From contig JADGOP010000013.1 of assembly GCA_017882935.1 (NCBI GenBank), forward strand, positions 1 through 14,876: a stretch of 14,876 bases of DNA, read 5' to 3'. The translations under genes and the position numbers were made by a program. The notes beneath the pieces are model-generated. The model was not told the DNA's origin and did no database searches. It saw nothing but the letters and a program-made list of their open reading frames with translations. This document shows positions 7,599 to 14,474 of the stretch, one piece after another; positions within the stretch are counted from its first letter, which is position 1, and every line of letters begins with the position of its first letter. This stretch comes from Actinomycetota bacterium (GTDB taxonomy: Bacteria; Actinomycetota; Acidimicrobiia; Acidimicrobiales; Iamiaceae).

Positions 7599-8429
7599 AT
7601 GGTCACCGCGACGGTCCTGGCGCTGGGCGCCGCGCTGTTGCACGCCACGTGGAACCTCATCCTCAAGGTCAGCGACGAGCGCGACGCCGCCTTCTGGGCG
7701 CAGTGGCTGCTCGGGGCCGCGGTGGCCGTTCCGGTGCTGCTGGTGATCGGCCTGCCCGACCGCGGTGCCTGGCCGTTCCTCGCTGCCTCGGCCACCATCC
7801 AGGTCCTCTACGTCACGGGCCTGGCGCGCGCCTACACCCACGGCGACTTCTCGTTCGCCTACCCGCTCGCCCGCGGCAGCGGCGCCCTGCTGGCCGCCCT
7901 GGGCGGCACCGTCCTGCTCGACGAGCACCTCGGGCTGGTGCCCTGGATCGGAGTGGCGGTCGTGGCCTGCTCGCTGCTCATGCTGATGGGCCGCGGTGCG
8001 TCGCGGGCGTCGTTGACGTGGGCGATCCTCACCGGCGTGGCCATCGGGGCGTACAGCCTCGTCGACGCCCAGGGGAGCCGGCACGCGGGCTCGGGCGCGT
8101 CGTACGGCTTCAGCCTGCAGGTCTGCACCGGCATCACCCTGTCCATCGCCGGCTTCGCGCGGCACGGGCAGGGGGCCATGGTGGGGATGCTGCGCACGTC
8201 GTTCTGGCGCCTCTTCCTGGCCGGCGTCCTGGTGGCCGTCTCGTACACGATGGTGGTGATCGCGTTCCAGGACGCGCCCGTGGGGTACGTGTCGGTGCTG
8301 CGCGAGTCGTCGGTGGTCATCGGGGCCCTGCTCGGGTGGCTGTTCCTCCACGAGCGGCTCGGCCGGCACCGCCTCGTGAGCTCGCTCGTGATGGTGGCGG
8401 GCCTGGTCCTGCTGGTGGGCGGGAGCTGA
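7599..8429 (+). CDS. EamA/DMT superfamily transporter
   Basis: Ten-helix drug/metabolite transporter-type membrane protein of 276 residues, the usual length, built of two EamA repeats (about 3-129 and 137-275). Recognisable features are HATWNLILK near residue 15, the end of the first repeat at TVLLDEHLGLVPWIGVAVV, and the end of the second at LLGWLFLHERLGRHRLVSSLVMVAGLVLL. The paired acidic turns DEHL and HERL are characteristic of EamA repeats. Export of an amino acid or other small metabolite is the common family function, and the substrate cannot be inferred. It is divergent from the ABC exporter operon with an 85-bp gap, and rimO follows 60 bp downstream on the same strand. Confidence 0.9.
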   Translation: MVTATVLALGAALLHATWNLILKVSDERDAAFWAQWLLGAAVAVPVLLVIGLPDRGAWPFLAASATIQVLYVTGLARAYTHGDFSFAYPLARGSGALLAALGGTVLLDEHLGLVPWIGVAVVACSLLMLMGRGASRASLTWAILTGVAIGAYSLVDAQGSRHAGSGASYGFSLQVCTGITLSIAGFARHGQGAMVGMLRTSFWRLFLAGVLVAVSYTMVVIAFQDAPVGYVSVLRESSVVIGALLGWLFLHERLGRHRLVSSLVMVAGLVLLVGGS

Positions 8430-8440
8430 GCGCGGCAGGG

Positions 8441-8489
8441 GGCATGGGCTGGGTCACGGCACCCGCGGCATGGGACAATAGGCGCCACC
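8441..8489 (+). promoter_or_regulatory. Probable rimO promoter with a direct repeat
   Basis: TGGGACAAT at 8471-8479 reads as an extended -10 (TG, one base, GACAAT) ending 10 nt before ATG 8490, leaving only a few leader bases. The octamer GGCATGGG occurs twice, at 8441-8448 and 8467-8474, 26 bp apart, with GGGT...ACCC (8451-8464) between. Whether the repeats bind a regulator is unknown. Confidence 0.4.
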
Positions 8490-9809
8490 ATGGCGACTTC
8501 CGAGGCCCGCACCTACTGGGTCGAGACGTTGGGGTGCCCCAAGAACCAGGTCGACTCCGACAAGCTCACGGGCACCCTGCTGGCCGACGGCCTCACGCCC
8601 GCGTCCGGGCCCGACCAGGCCGACCTCGTCGTGGTGAACACCTGCGCCTTCATCGAGGAGGCCCGGCAGGAGTCGGTGGCCACCATCCTCGACCTCGCCG
8701 AGGCCCGCCGCACCGACAGCCGCCTGGTGGTGACCGGCTGCATGGCCGAGCGCTACGGCGACGAGCTGGCCGCCGAGCTCCCCGAGGTCGACCTCGTGGC
8801 CGGCTTCGGGCACGGCATCGACCCCGGTGCGGTGGCCACCCTCGCGGGCCCTGCGCCCGCGTCGGTCGCGGTGCGCATCGGCGCCAAGCCCCTCCCCGCG
8901 GGCTCCTCGGTGGCCGACTTCGACCTCCTGAACCTGCCCCGGCCGGCGTCGGCGGCGCCATGGGCCTACGTGAAGGTCGCCGAGGGCTGCGACCGGGCAT
9001 GCGGGTTCTGCGCCATCCCCACCTTCCGCGGGCCGCAGCGCTCCCGCGACCTCGACACCGTGCTGCGCGAGATCGACGCCCTCGAGGTGCAGGAGGTCGT
9101 GCTCGTCGCCCAGGACCTCGTCTCGTTCGGGCGCGACCAGGGCCAGGGGGAGCTGTCGCTCGTCCCGCTCATCGCGGCGGCTGCCCAGCGGGTGCGGCGG
9201 GTCCGCCTGCTCTACCTCTACCCGTCGGGGCTGACCGACCGGCTCGTCGACGCGGTCCTGGGCACCGGCGTGCCCTACTTCGACCTCTCCCTCCAGCACG
9301 TGTCGCGCCCGCTGCTGCGACGCATGCGGCGCCCGGGCGACGCCGCGTCGTTCCTCGAGCGGGTGGCCCGCATCCGGGCCCTCGAGCCCACCGCCGCGTT
9401 CCGGTCCAACTTCATCGTGGGCTACCCGGGCGAGACCGAGGACGACCACGACGAGCTGCTGCGCTTCGTCGAGGAGGCCCAGGTCGACTGGTGTGGCTTC
9501 TTCGCCTACTCACGGGAGGACGGCACGCACGCGGCGGGGCTCGACGGCCAGGTGCCGCGCGGCCTCATGGACGACCGGCTGGCCGAGCTGCGTGAGCTGC
9601 AGGACGGCATCACCGAAAGAAAACGTGACGAATTGGTCGGTGCGCGGGTCGAAGTGCTCGTCGACGCCCCTGGGGTCGGTCGTGGCCACCGCGAGGCGCC
9701 CGAGATCGACGGCGTCGTCACGCTGCCCGACGACCTCGAAACGGGTACGTTCCACACGCTCACCGTTGTTTCCGCTGCCGGACCCGATCTGGAGGCCTCC
9801 CGAGGTTGA
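8490..9809 (+). CDS. rimO: Ribosomal protein S12 methylthiotransferase RimO
   Basis: Radical SAM enzyme that adds a methylthio group to a conserved aspartate of ribosomal protein S12; 439 residues, family length. The N-terminal methylthiotransferase domain shows the auxiliary cluster cysteines C16 (LGCPKNQVDS), C52 (VNTCAF) and C84 (VTGCMAERYG). The radical SAM cluster is C167-x3-C171-x2-C174 (CDRACGFC). The C-terminal TRAM domain (about 376-439) carries EAPEIDGVVTL. LGCPKNQVDSD and the TRAM segment favour RimO over the tRNA enzyme MiaB. Codon use changes abruptly at residue 376: 19 of the last 64 codons end in A or T, against 3 of the 64 before them. The stop overlaps the likely TTG start of pgsA. 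Confidence 0.95.
   Translation: MATSEARTYWVETLGCPKNQVDSDKLTGTLLADGLTPASGPDQADLVVVNTCAFIEEARQESVATILDLAEARRTDSRLVVTGCMAERYGDELAAELPEVDLVAGFGHGIDPGAVATLAGPAPASVAVRIGAKPLPAGSSVADFDLLNLPRPASAAPWAYVKVAEGCDRACGFCAIPTFRGPQRSRDLDTVLREIDALEVQEVVLVAQDLVSFGRDQGQGELSLVPLIAAAAQRVRRVRLLYLYPSGLTDRLVDAVLGTGVPYFDLSLQHVSRPLLRRMRRPGDAASFLERVARIRALEPTAAFRSNFIVGYPGETEDDHDELLRFVEEAQVDWCGFFAYSREDGTHAAGLDGQVPRGLMDDRLAELRELQDGITERKRDELVGARVEVLVDAPGVGRGHREAPEIDGVVTLPDDLETGTFHTLTVVSAAGPDLEASRG
9791..9805 (+). promoter_or_regulatory. Ribosome binding sites deciding the pgsA start
   Basis: GGAGG at 9791-9795 lies 10 nt before TTG 9806, and GAGG at 9802-9805 lies 9 nt before GTG 9815. This is one of the few convincing Shine-Dalgarno sequences in the window, fitting a gene translated from within a longer rimO transcript rather than from a leaderless one. 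Confidence 0.5.
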
Positions 9810-10393
9810 CCGAGGTGACCACCACCGCGAGTGCACCGTCCCCCGGGCGCTTCGGTCCGTCCGCGCTGCTGACGCCGGCCAACATCGTCACCATCGCCCG
9901 GCTGCTGCTGGTCCCGGTGCTCGTGGCCGTGGTCATCGCGCACCCGGTCTCGTGGACCACGTTCACCTTGGCGTTCCTGCTCGCCTGCACCGACGGCATC
10001 GACGGCTACATCGCCCGCCGGCAGGGCTCGACCCGCTCGGGCGCGTTCCTCGACCCCCTCGCCGACAAGGTGCTGGTGCTCGGCGCGCTCTACGCCCTCG
10101 TCGCCGCCCACGTCTTCCCCTGGCTGCCCGTGGCCCTCATCACGGCCCGCGAGGTCGCCATCAGCGTGTACCGCTCCTACTGGGGCCGGCGCGGGCTGGC
10201 CGTCCCCGCGCGCTACTGGGCCAAGGTCAAGACCGTGGTGCAGGAGCTCGCCATCGGCCTGGCGGTGGCGCCACCGCTGGCCGGGCACCCCGCGGTGCCA
10301 CTCAGCGTGCTCTGGATCGCCGTGGGCCTGACCCTGGTCACCGGTGCGCAGTACCTGATCGACGGCCGGAGCGCGGCCACCACCATGGTCTGA
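9806..10393 (+). CDS. pgsA: CDP-diacylglycerol-glycerol-3-phosphate 3-phosphatidyltransferase
   Basis: Membrane enzyme joining CDP-diacylglycerol and glycerol 3-phosphate to give phosphatidylglycerophosphate, the first step to phosphatidylglycerol and cardiolipin. 195 residues. LTPANIVTIARLLLVPVLV (22-40) is the usual first membrane segment. The CDP-alcohol phosphotransferase motif has D63, D66, G67, A70, R71, G79, D83 and D87, so all four metal-binding aspartates are present. Between AR and the next G I count 7 residues, one fewer than the classic 8. TTG 9806 overlaps the rimO TGA (TTGA), with GGAGG at 9791-9795 as ribosome binding site. GTG 9815, with GAGG at 9802-9805, is an alternative three codons in. 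Position between rimO and cinA supports pgsA over other family members. Confidence 0.92.
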   Translation: MTEVTTTASAPSPGRFGPSALLTPANIVTIARLLLVPVLVAVVIAHPVSWTTFTLAFLLACTDGIDGYIARRQGSTRSGAFLDPLADKVLVLGALYALVAAHVFPWLPVALITAREVAISVYRSYWGRRGLAVPARYWAKVKTVVQELAIGLAVAPPLAGHPAVPLSVLWIAVGLTLVTGAQYLIDGRSAATTMV

Positions 10394-10405
10394 GCGGTGG
10401 CCCCC

Positions 10406-10411
10406 TAGTCT
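10406..10411 (+). promoter_or_regulatory. Leaderless-type -10 of cinA
   Basis: TAGTCT is followed by exactly 7 nt and ATG 10419, downstream of the pgsA stop. No Shine-Dalgarno sequence is present. cinA may therefore be transcribed alone as well as from rimO-pgsA read-through. Confidence 0.55.
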
Positions 10412-10418
10412 CACCGGC

Positions 10419-11693
10419 ATGCGCTGTGAAGTCGTTGCCGTGGGCACCGAGCTCCTCCTCGGGCAGATCGTCGACACCAACTCGTCCTGGATCGGCGATC
10501 GCCTGGCGTCGGCCGGCATCGACTCGTTCTTCCAGACGAAGGTGGGCGACAACATCGAGCGGCTCACCGCCGCACTGCGCCAGGCGCTGGCGCGCAGCGA
10601 CGCGGTGGTCGTGTGCGGCGGCCTCGGTCCCACCCAGGACGACCTCACCCGCTCCGCCCTCGCCCGGGTCATGGGTGTCGAGCTGGTGCGCGACCCCGAC
10701 CTGGTCGAGCTCATCCGGGCCATGTTCTCGTCGCGCAACCGGCGCATGCCCGCCAACAACCTGGCGCAGGCCGACGTCCCCGAGGGCGCGAGCATCATCG
10801 AGCAGACCCGTGGCACCGCCCCCGGGCTGATCTGCCCCGTGCGGTGGGAGGGGCCCGACGGGGAGCCGGTCGAGAAGGTGCTCTACGCCGTGCCCGGGGT
10901 GCCCTACGAGATGCAGGACATGCTCGAGCGGGCCGTCCTGCCCGACCTCCGACGGCGGGCGGGCGACACCGGCGCCATCGTCAGCCGCACGCTCCGCACG
11001 TGGGGCGACAGCGAATCCGGCCTGGCCGAGCGGCTCACCCCCCGCATCGACGAGCTCGACCGCACCGGCACAGCCACCCTGGCCTTCCTCGCCAGCGGCA
11101 TCGAGGGCATCAAGGTGCGCGTCACCGCCAAGGCGGCCACCGAGCAGGAGGCCCTGGCCACGGTCGAGGCCGAGGAGGCCGTGCTGCGGGACCTGCTCGG
11201 CGACCTGGTGTTCGGCGTCGACGACGAGACCATGGAGCACGCGGTGGTGTCGCTGCTGGGCACCGCGGGCCACACCCTCGGGGTGGCCGAGTCGCTCACC
11301 GGCGGCCTCATCGGTGCCCGTCTCACCAACGTGCCGGGCGCCAGCCGGGTGTTCCGCGGCGGCATCGTGTCCTATGCCAGCGAGGTGAAGTTCGAGCTGC
11401 TGGGCGTGCCCGAGGGCCCGGTCGTGAGCGCGCCCGCGGCGGAGGCCATGGCCGTGGGGGCCCGGCGGGTCCTCGGCGCCGACGTGGGCCTCGCCGTCAC
11501 CGGTGTGGCGGGCCCCGACTGGCAGGACGGCGAGCGGCCCGGCACGGTCTACGTGGGGCTGGCCTTCGGCGACGAGGTCACCTCGCAGCTCGTGGTGCTG
11601 CCCGGCGATCGCGAGCGGGTCCGGCAGTTCGCCACCATCTCGGCAGTCGACCTGCTCCGCCACCGCCTGCTCGCCGAGCAGCGCGCCGGCTGA
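10419..11693 (+). CDS. cinA: CinA family protein: nucleotide-processing domain plus NMN deamidase
   Basis: Cytoplasmic two-domain protein of 424 residues. The N-terminal domain (about 1-170) is the MoCF/COG1058 fold, with EVVAVGTELLLGQIVDTNSSWIG and VVVCGGLGPTQDDLT; in characterised CinA proteins it has ADP-ribose pyrophosphatase activity. The C-terminal domain (about 260-420) is PncC-type, hydrolysing nicotinamide mononucleotide to nicotinic acid mononucleotide in NAD salvage. Its motif is AESLTGG with S292, and Y319 and K324 keep the spacing of PncC catalytic residues (27 and 5 positions). The name comes from competence-induced operons of Streptococcus, but here the gene sits in the common actinobacterial rimO-pgsA-cinA order. 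It is convergent with lysR, the stop codons lying 19 nt apart. Confidence 0.94.
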   Translation: MRCEVVAVGTELLLGQIVDTNSSWIGDRLASAGIDSFFQTKVGDNIERLTAALRQALARSDAVVVCGGLGPTQDDLTRSALARVMGVELVRDPDLVELIRAMFSSRNRRMPANNLAQADVPEGASIIEQTRGTAPGLICPVRWEGPDGEPVEKVLYAVPGVPYEMQDMLERAVLPDLRRRAGDTGAIVSRTLRTWGDSESGLAERLTPRIDELDRTGTATLAFLASGIEGIKVRVTAKAATEQEALATVEAEEAVLRDLLGDLVFGVDDETMEHAVVSLLGTAGHTLGVAESLTGGLIGARLTNVPGASRVFRGGIVSYASEVKFELLGVPEGPVVSAPAAEAMAVGARRVLGADVGLAVTGVAGPDWQDGERPGTVYVGLAFGDEVTSQLVVLPGDRERVRQFATISAVDLLRHRLLAEQRAG

Positions 11694-11720
11694 GACCGCG
11701 TCCGGGCGCCGCTCAGCCGG
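11686..11720. terminator. Candidate bidirectional terminator made of the two convergent gene ends
   Basis: CCGGCTGAG (11686-11694) and CTCAGCCGG (11712-11720) are a perfect 9-bp inverted repeat with a 17-nt GC loop. Each arm contains the TGA stop of one gene, cinA on the plus strand and lysR on the minus strand. There is no T-run on either side, as often in high-GC actinobacteria. The structure would serve both transcripts equally. Confidence 0.55.
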
Positions 11721-12594
11721 ACCGGGTGAGGTCCAGGAAGGCCTCGGCCGCGGGGGACAGGGGCCGGTCGCGGTGCACGATGCCCACCGTCCGGCGCAGC
11801 GGCGGGCTGAGGCGACGCACCACCGCCCCCTGCGTGCCCGCCTGGCGTGCCAGCGGGGCGGGGAGGATGGTGGTGCCCGCGCCGGCGAGAACGAGCGGCA
11901 GCAGCGCGTCGCGGTGCTCGGTCTCCACCGCGATGCGCGGCGCCACGCTGGCTGCGGCGAGCGCCTCGTCGAGCAACCGCCGCGTCGACGTGCCCCGCGG
12001 GGTGGTCACGAGCGCCAGGTCGGCCAACCGGTCGGTGAGCAGCACGGCACGGCTCGCGGGGCGCTGGCCGTCGGGAGGCGACACCGCGAACAGCTCCTGG
12101 TCGGCCAAGCGGTGCGCGACGAGGCCTGCGGGCGCCGCACCGCCGAGCAGCTCGACCAGACCGAGCTCGCACGAGCCGTCGCGCACCAGCTCCGGTGCCT
12201 CGTCGGCGACGGCCGCGTCGAGCACCCGCACCTCGACGTCGGCGTGCGCCGCGTGGAAGCGCCCGATGAGCCCGACCAGGGGCTCCACGGCCAGGGTGGG
12301 GAGCGACACCAGGTCGAGCCGGCCGCCCTCCAGGCCGCGGACCAGGCCCACGGCTTCGCGGGCGCTCGCGGCATCGAGCAGCAGCTGGCGTGCCGGGCCG
12401 AGGAACGCCTCACCAGCCGAGGTGAGGCTGACCTCGCGACCGTGACGGTGAAAGAGCGGGGTGCCGAGCTCGCGCTCCAGCGAGCGGATGCCCTGCGAGA
12501 GCGACGGCTGGCTGATGGGGATGGCCGCGGCCCCCTTGGTGAAGCCGCCGTGCTCGACCACGGCGACGACGTACTCGACCTGGTGGATCTCCAT
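11713..12594 (-). CDS. LysR-type transcriptional regulator
   Basis: DNA-binding regulator of 293 residues, standard LysR length. The N-terminal winged helix-turn-helix is clear (GFTKGAAAIPISQPSLSQGIRSLERELGTPLFHR, about 17-50), followed by the linker helix and an effector-binding domain from about residue 90. The effector is unknown. It is divergent from the TauE/SafE-type transporter gene with a 70-bp gap, the usual arrangement of a LysR regulator and its target, so control of that transporter is the likely role. The start ATG 12594 is supported by TAGGCT 6 nt upstream and by the family N-terminus. A T-N11-A palindrome overlaps this promoter, consistent with autoregulation. Confidence 0.93.
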   Translation of the reverse strand: MEIHQVEYVVAVVEHGGFTKGAAAIPISQPSLSQGIRSLERELGTPLFHRHGREVSLTSAGEAFLGPARQLLLDAASAREAVGLVRGLEGGRLDLVSLPTLAVEPLVGLIGRFHAAHADVEVRVLDAAVADEAPELVRDGSCELGLVELLGGAAPAGLVAHRLADQELFAVSPPDGQRPASRAVLLTDRLADLALVTTPRGTSTRRLLDEALAAASVAPRIAVETEHRDALLPLVLAGAGTTILPAPLARQAGTQGAVVRRLSPPLRRTVGIVHRDRPLSPAAEAFLDLTRSG

Positions 12595-12600
12595 AGGAAG

Positions 12601-12606
12601 AGCCTA
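12601..12606 (-). promoter_or_regulatory. Leaderless-type -10 of the lysR gene
   Basis: On the minus strand TAGGCT is followed by 6 nt and ATG 12594. The same hexamer precedes the DUF4395 gene. It partly overlaps the palindrome at 12604-12618. Confidence 0.55.
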
Positions 12607-12618
12607 TCGAAGTCATAG
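12604..12618. promoter_or_regulatory. Candidate LysR operator (T-N11-A palindrome)
   Basis: CTATCGAAGTCATAG has CTAT and ATAG arms around 7 bases and contains TAT-N7-ATA, the T-N11-A form of LysR-type binding sites. It lies in the lysR/tauE intergenic region and covers the lysR -10, so bound regulator would repress its own gene while being placed about 47-61 bp upstream of the transporter start. Confidence 0.55.
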
Positions 12619-12664
12619 AGAGCATCGTCTGGACCGATGGTACGACCGGTGGTCCACTGGAGTC

Positions 12665-13402
12665 GTGAACTGGCCTGCGATCATGCTCATCGGTGCTGCG
12701 GTGGGGTTCATGGGCGGGCTGTTCGGCAAGGGCGGCGCCGCGATCGCCACGCCGCTGCTCGCCGCCGTGGGCGTGCCGCCGATCCTGGCGGTGGCCGCAC
12801 CGCTCCCGGCCACCATCCCCGGCACGCTGGTCGCCGCCCGGCCCTACGTGCGGGGTCGCTTCTTCGACCGGGGGGCGCTGGGGTGGAGCCTGGTGGTGGC
12901 CATCGTCGCCACGATCATCGGGTCGGTCGCCACGCACTGGATCAACGGCTCGATCCTGGTGACGGCCACCGACGTCGTGGTCGCGGCCCTGGGCCTCCGG
13001 TTCCTCTTCAAGCCGCGCAGTGGCGAGGGGGTCGCCGAGGAGGTGCCGCACCGCGTGGCCCGGACCGTTGCCGTCGCGGCCGTGGTGGGCCTCGCCGCCG
13101 GGCTCCTCGCCAACTCGGGCGGCTTCCTGCTGGCACCGCTGTACCTCGCCGTGCTGCGCCTCCCGATCAAGCCGGCGTTCGGCACCTCGCTGATCGTGTC
13201 GTGTGTCCTCGCGGTGCCCGGCACCCTGGTGCACGCGGCCCTCGGCCAGGTCGACTGGACGTTGGTGCTGTGGTTCGGGGTGGCCTCGGTCCCGCTGTCG
13301 GCGGTCGGCGCCCGGGTGGGGCTGCGGTCCGATCCGGCCCGCCTCGAGCGGGTCTACGGCGCGGTCCTGGCGACGCTCGGGATCGGCCTGCTCCTCCTCT
13401 GA
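12665..13402 (+). CDS. TauE/SafE (DUF81) family membrane transporter
   Basis: Polytopic membrane protein of 245 residues with about seven to eight hydrophobic helices. The two repeat motifs are GFMGGLFGKGGAAIATPLL (14-32) and GLLANSGGFLLAPLYL (146-161), the duplicated signature of the TauE/SafE family. Both deviate from the usual GxGG core: Lys in the first (GKGG) and Ala-Asn-Ser-Gly-Gly in the second. The family exports or imports sulfur- or carbon-containing anions such as sulfite or sulfoacetate, but this member's substrate is unknown. The GTG start at 12665 is the last good start before the first helix; its promoter is not clear. GGACC (12631-12635) and GGTCC (12651-12655) form a short inverted repeat upstream. 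It is probably controlled by the divergent LysR regulator. Confidence 0.86.
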   Translation: MNWPAIMLIGAAVGFMGGLFGKGGAAIATPLLAAVGVPPILAVAAPLPATIPGTLVAARPYVRGRFFDRGALGWSLVVAIVATIIGSVATHWINGSILVTATDVVVAALGLRFLFKPRSGEGVAEEVPHRVARTVAVAAVVGLAAGLLANSGGFLLAPLYLAVLRLPIKPAFGTSLIVSCVLAVPGTLVHAALGQVDWTLVLWFGVASVPLSAVGARVGLRSDPARLERVYGAVLATLGIGLLLL

Positions 13403-13421
13403 ACCGTGGCGCTGGAGGCGG

Positions 13422-14438
13422 TCAGGCGCGGTGGAGCGTGGCCTTCAGGTGGGGCAGCAGCGGTTGGCCGACGGCGGCCATCGCCAGCTCGTAGGTGAGG
13501 GTGTCGCCCTGCACGCGGTAGCGGCGCTCGGTGGCATCGACCCGCTTCGCGGTGCCCGTGCCGACCACGCTGGTGGAGGCCAGCACCATCTCGTGGTCAT
13601 CGAGGATGCCCTCGGCCAGCTCGACGAGACCAGCGCCCTGAGCCACGACCAGCTCCACGACGCCGTCGCCGACGAGGCGCACGAAGCCCGACTCGCCGTG
13701 CAGCGCGCGGCCGTCGGTGGTGGCCCGCGTCGAGGACCGGTAGGCGAGCAGGGGCTTGCCCGGAACCGGACGGAGCTCGATCTCCTCGGTGTAGCCGAAC
13801 GGCTCGATGGTGGGGTAGAAGCCGTCGCCGCCGCCCCGCCAGGTGCCCACGAAGGCGGCCAGCCGTGCGACCTCCGCGGGGACCGCCGCGGGTGCTGGCG
13901 ACTCAGGTGCCGGAGTCGCCGCGGTGCCGTCGGGCGCGCCGACCGGGCCGCCGACGAGGTGGGCCCAGGTGTGCTCCTTCTGACCGGGGCTGCGTGGCCG
14001 GCGGGCCACGAGCGGCTCGGGGCGGTCGGCCAGCTGCCGGAGCACCTCGTGCACCTCGTCGACCGACGCGAACGCGTGGAGCCGCTCGCCCCGCGCCCGC
14101 AACTCACCGGGCGTCTGCGGGCCCCGCAGCAGCAGGATCGTGAGCACGGCACGGGTGCCGCCCTCCAGGGCCCAGACCTCGTCGGCGACCTGCCGGTACT
14201 TCACGGTGCGCGCCCCGTGGCTGGCGTGCACCAGGCGCGTGAGGCCCGTCGCGCGGAGCTCGGCCAGCGCGGCGGTGACCTCGGCCTCGGTGAGCGCCAG
14301 GACGGGGTCGCGGCTGGTGGTCTGGTTGCACGCGGCGACGAGGCCGTTCATGGTGAGCGGGTACGTGCTCGGCACCGTGACCTCCTTCTCGAGAAGGCTC
14401 CCCAACACGCGGCAGGCACCGGTCGACAGCTCGAGCAC
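13422..14438 (-). CDS. YceH-type (DUF480) winged-helix protein fused to a nitrobindin heme domain
   Basis: A 338-residue two-domain protein. Residues 3 to about 165 match the DUF480/YceH family: LSTGACRVLGSLLEKEVTVP, then YPLTMNGLVAACNQTTSRDPV, LLLRGPQTPGELRARGERLHAF and EVLRQLADR, a tandem winged-helix fold of unknown function. An Ala/Pro linker (about 166-186) leads to a nitrobindin (DUF1794/THAP4-like) ten-stranded barrel at 187-338: FVGTWRGGGDGFYPTIEPFGY, LAYRSSTRA, LHGESGFVRL and QPLLPHLKATLHR. Nitrobindins bind ferric heme and isomerise peroxynitrite to nitrate. H330, 8 residues from the end, occupies the place of their proximal heme ligand. The two halves are in one frame with no stop between. 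Start GTG 14438 fits the DUF480 N-terminus and has TACCGT 6 nt upstream. A heme- or nitrogen-oxide-responsive DNA-binding role is inference. Confidence 0.88.
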   Translation of the reverse strand: MLELSTGACRVLGSLLEKEVTVPSTYPLTMNGLVAACNQTTSRDPVLALTEAEVTAALAELRATGLTRLVHASHGARTVKYRQVADEVWALEGGTRAVLTILLLRGPQTPGELRARGERLHAFASVDEVHEVLRQLADRPEPLVARRPRSPGQKEHTWAHLVGGPVGAPDGTAATPAPESPAPAAVPAEVARLAAFVGTWRGGGDGFYPTIEPFGYTEEIELRPVPGKPLLAYRSSTRATTDGRALHGESGFVRLVGDGVVELVVAQGAGLVELAEGILDDHEMVLASTSVVGTGTAKRVDATERRYRVQGDTLTYELAMAAVGQPLLPHLKATLHRA

Positions 14439-14474
14439 GGCCCCACGGTACGGCCTTCCCACTACCCTGCGACG
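14439..14474. promoter_or_regulatory. Compact divergent promoter pair, both leaderless-type
   Basis: Only 36 bp separate the two start codons. TACCGT (minus strand, 14450-14445) ends 6 nt before GTG 14438, and TACCCT (plus strand, 14463-14468) ends 6 nt before ATG 14475. The -10 elements are 12 bp apart, so the -35 region of each promoter falls on the -10 or start codon of the other and two polymerases could not bind together. Confidence 0.55.

Noticed and set aside
8451..8464. GGGT-N6-ACCC upstream of rimO as a terminator of eamA.
   Set aside because: The stem is only 4 bp, without extension or T-run, and is not distinguishable from chance.
8481..8493. GCCACCATGG at the rimO start resembles a eukaryotic Kozak sequence.
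   Set aside because: All neighbouring genes are bacterial and the match is expected by chance in GC-rich DNA; no eukaryotic or vector context exists.
8454..9449. Long minus-strand open frame opposite rimO, and similar ones opposite cinA and P450.
   Set aside because: They mirror the G/C third-position bias of the real gene on the other strand and show no recognisable motif.
13403..13421. Terminator between the convergent TauE/SafE and DUF480-nitrobindin genes.
   Set aside because: Only a 5-bp CCTCC/GGAGG pairing could be drawn across the 19-bp gap, too weak to claim.
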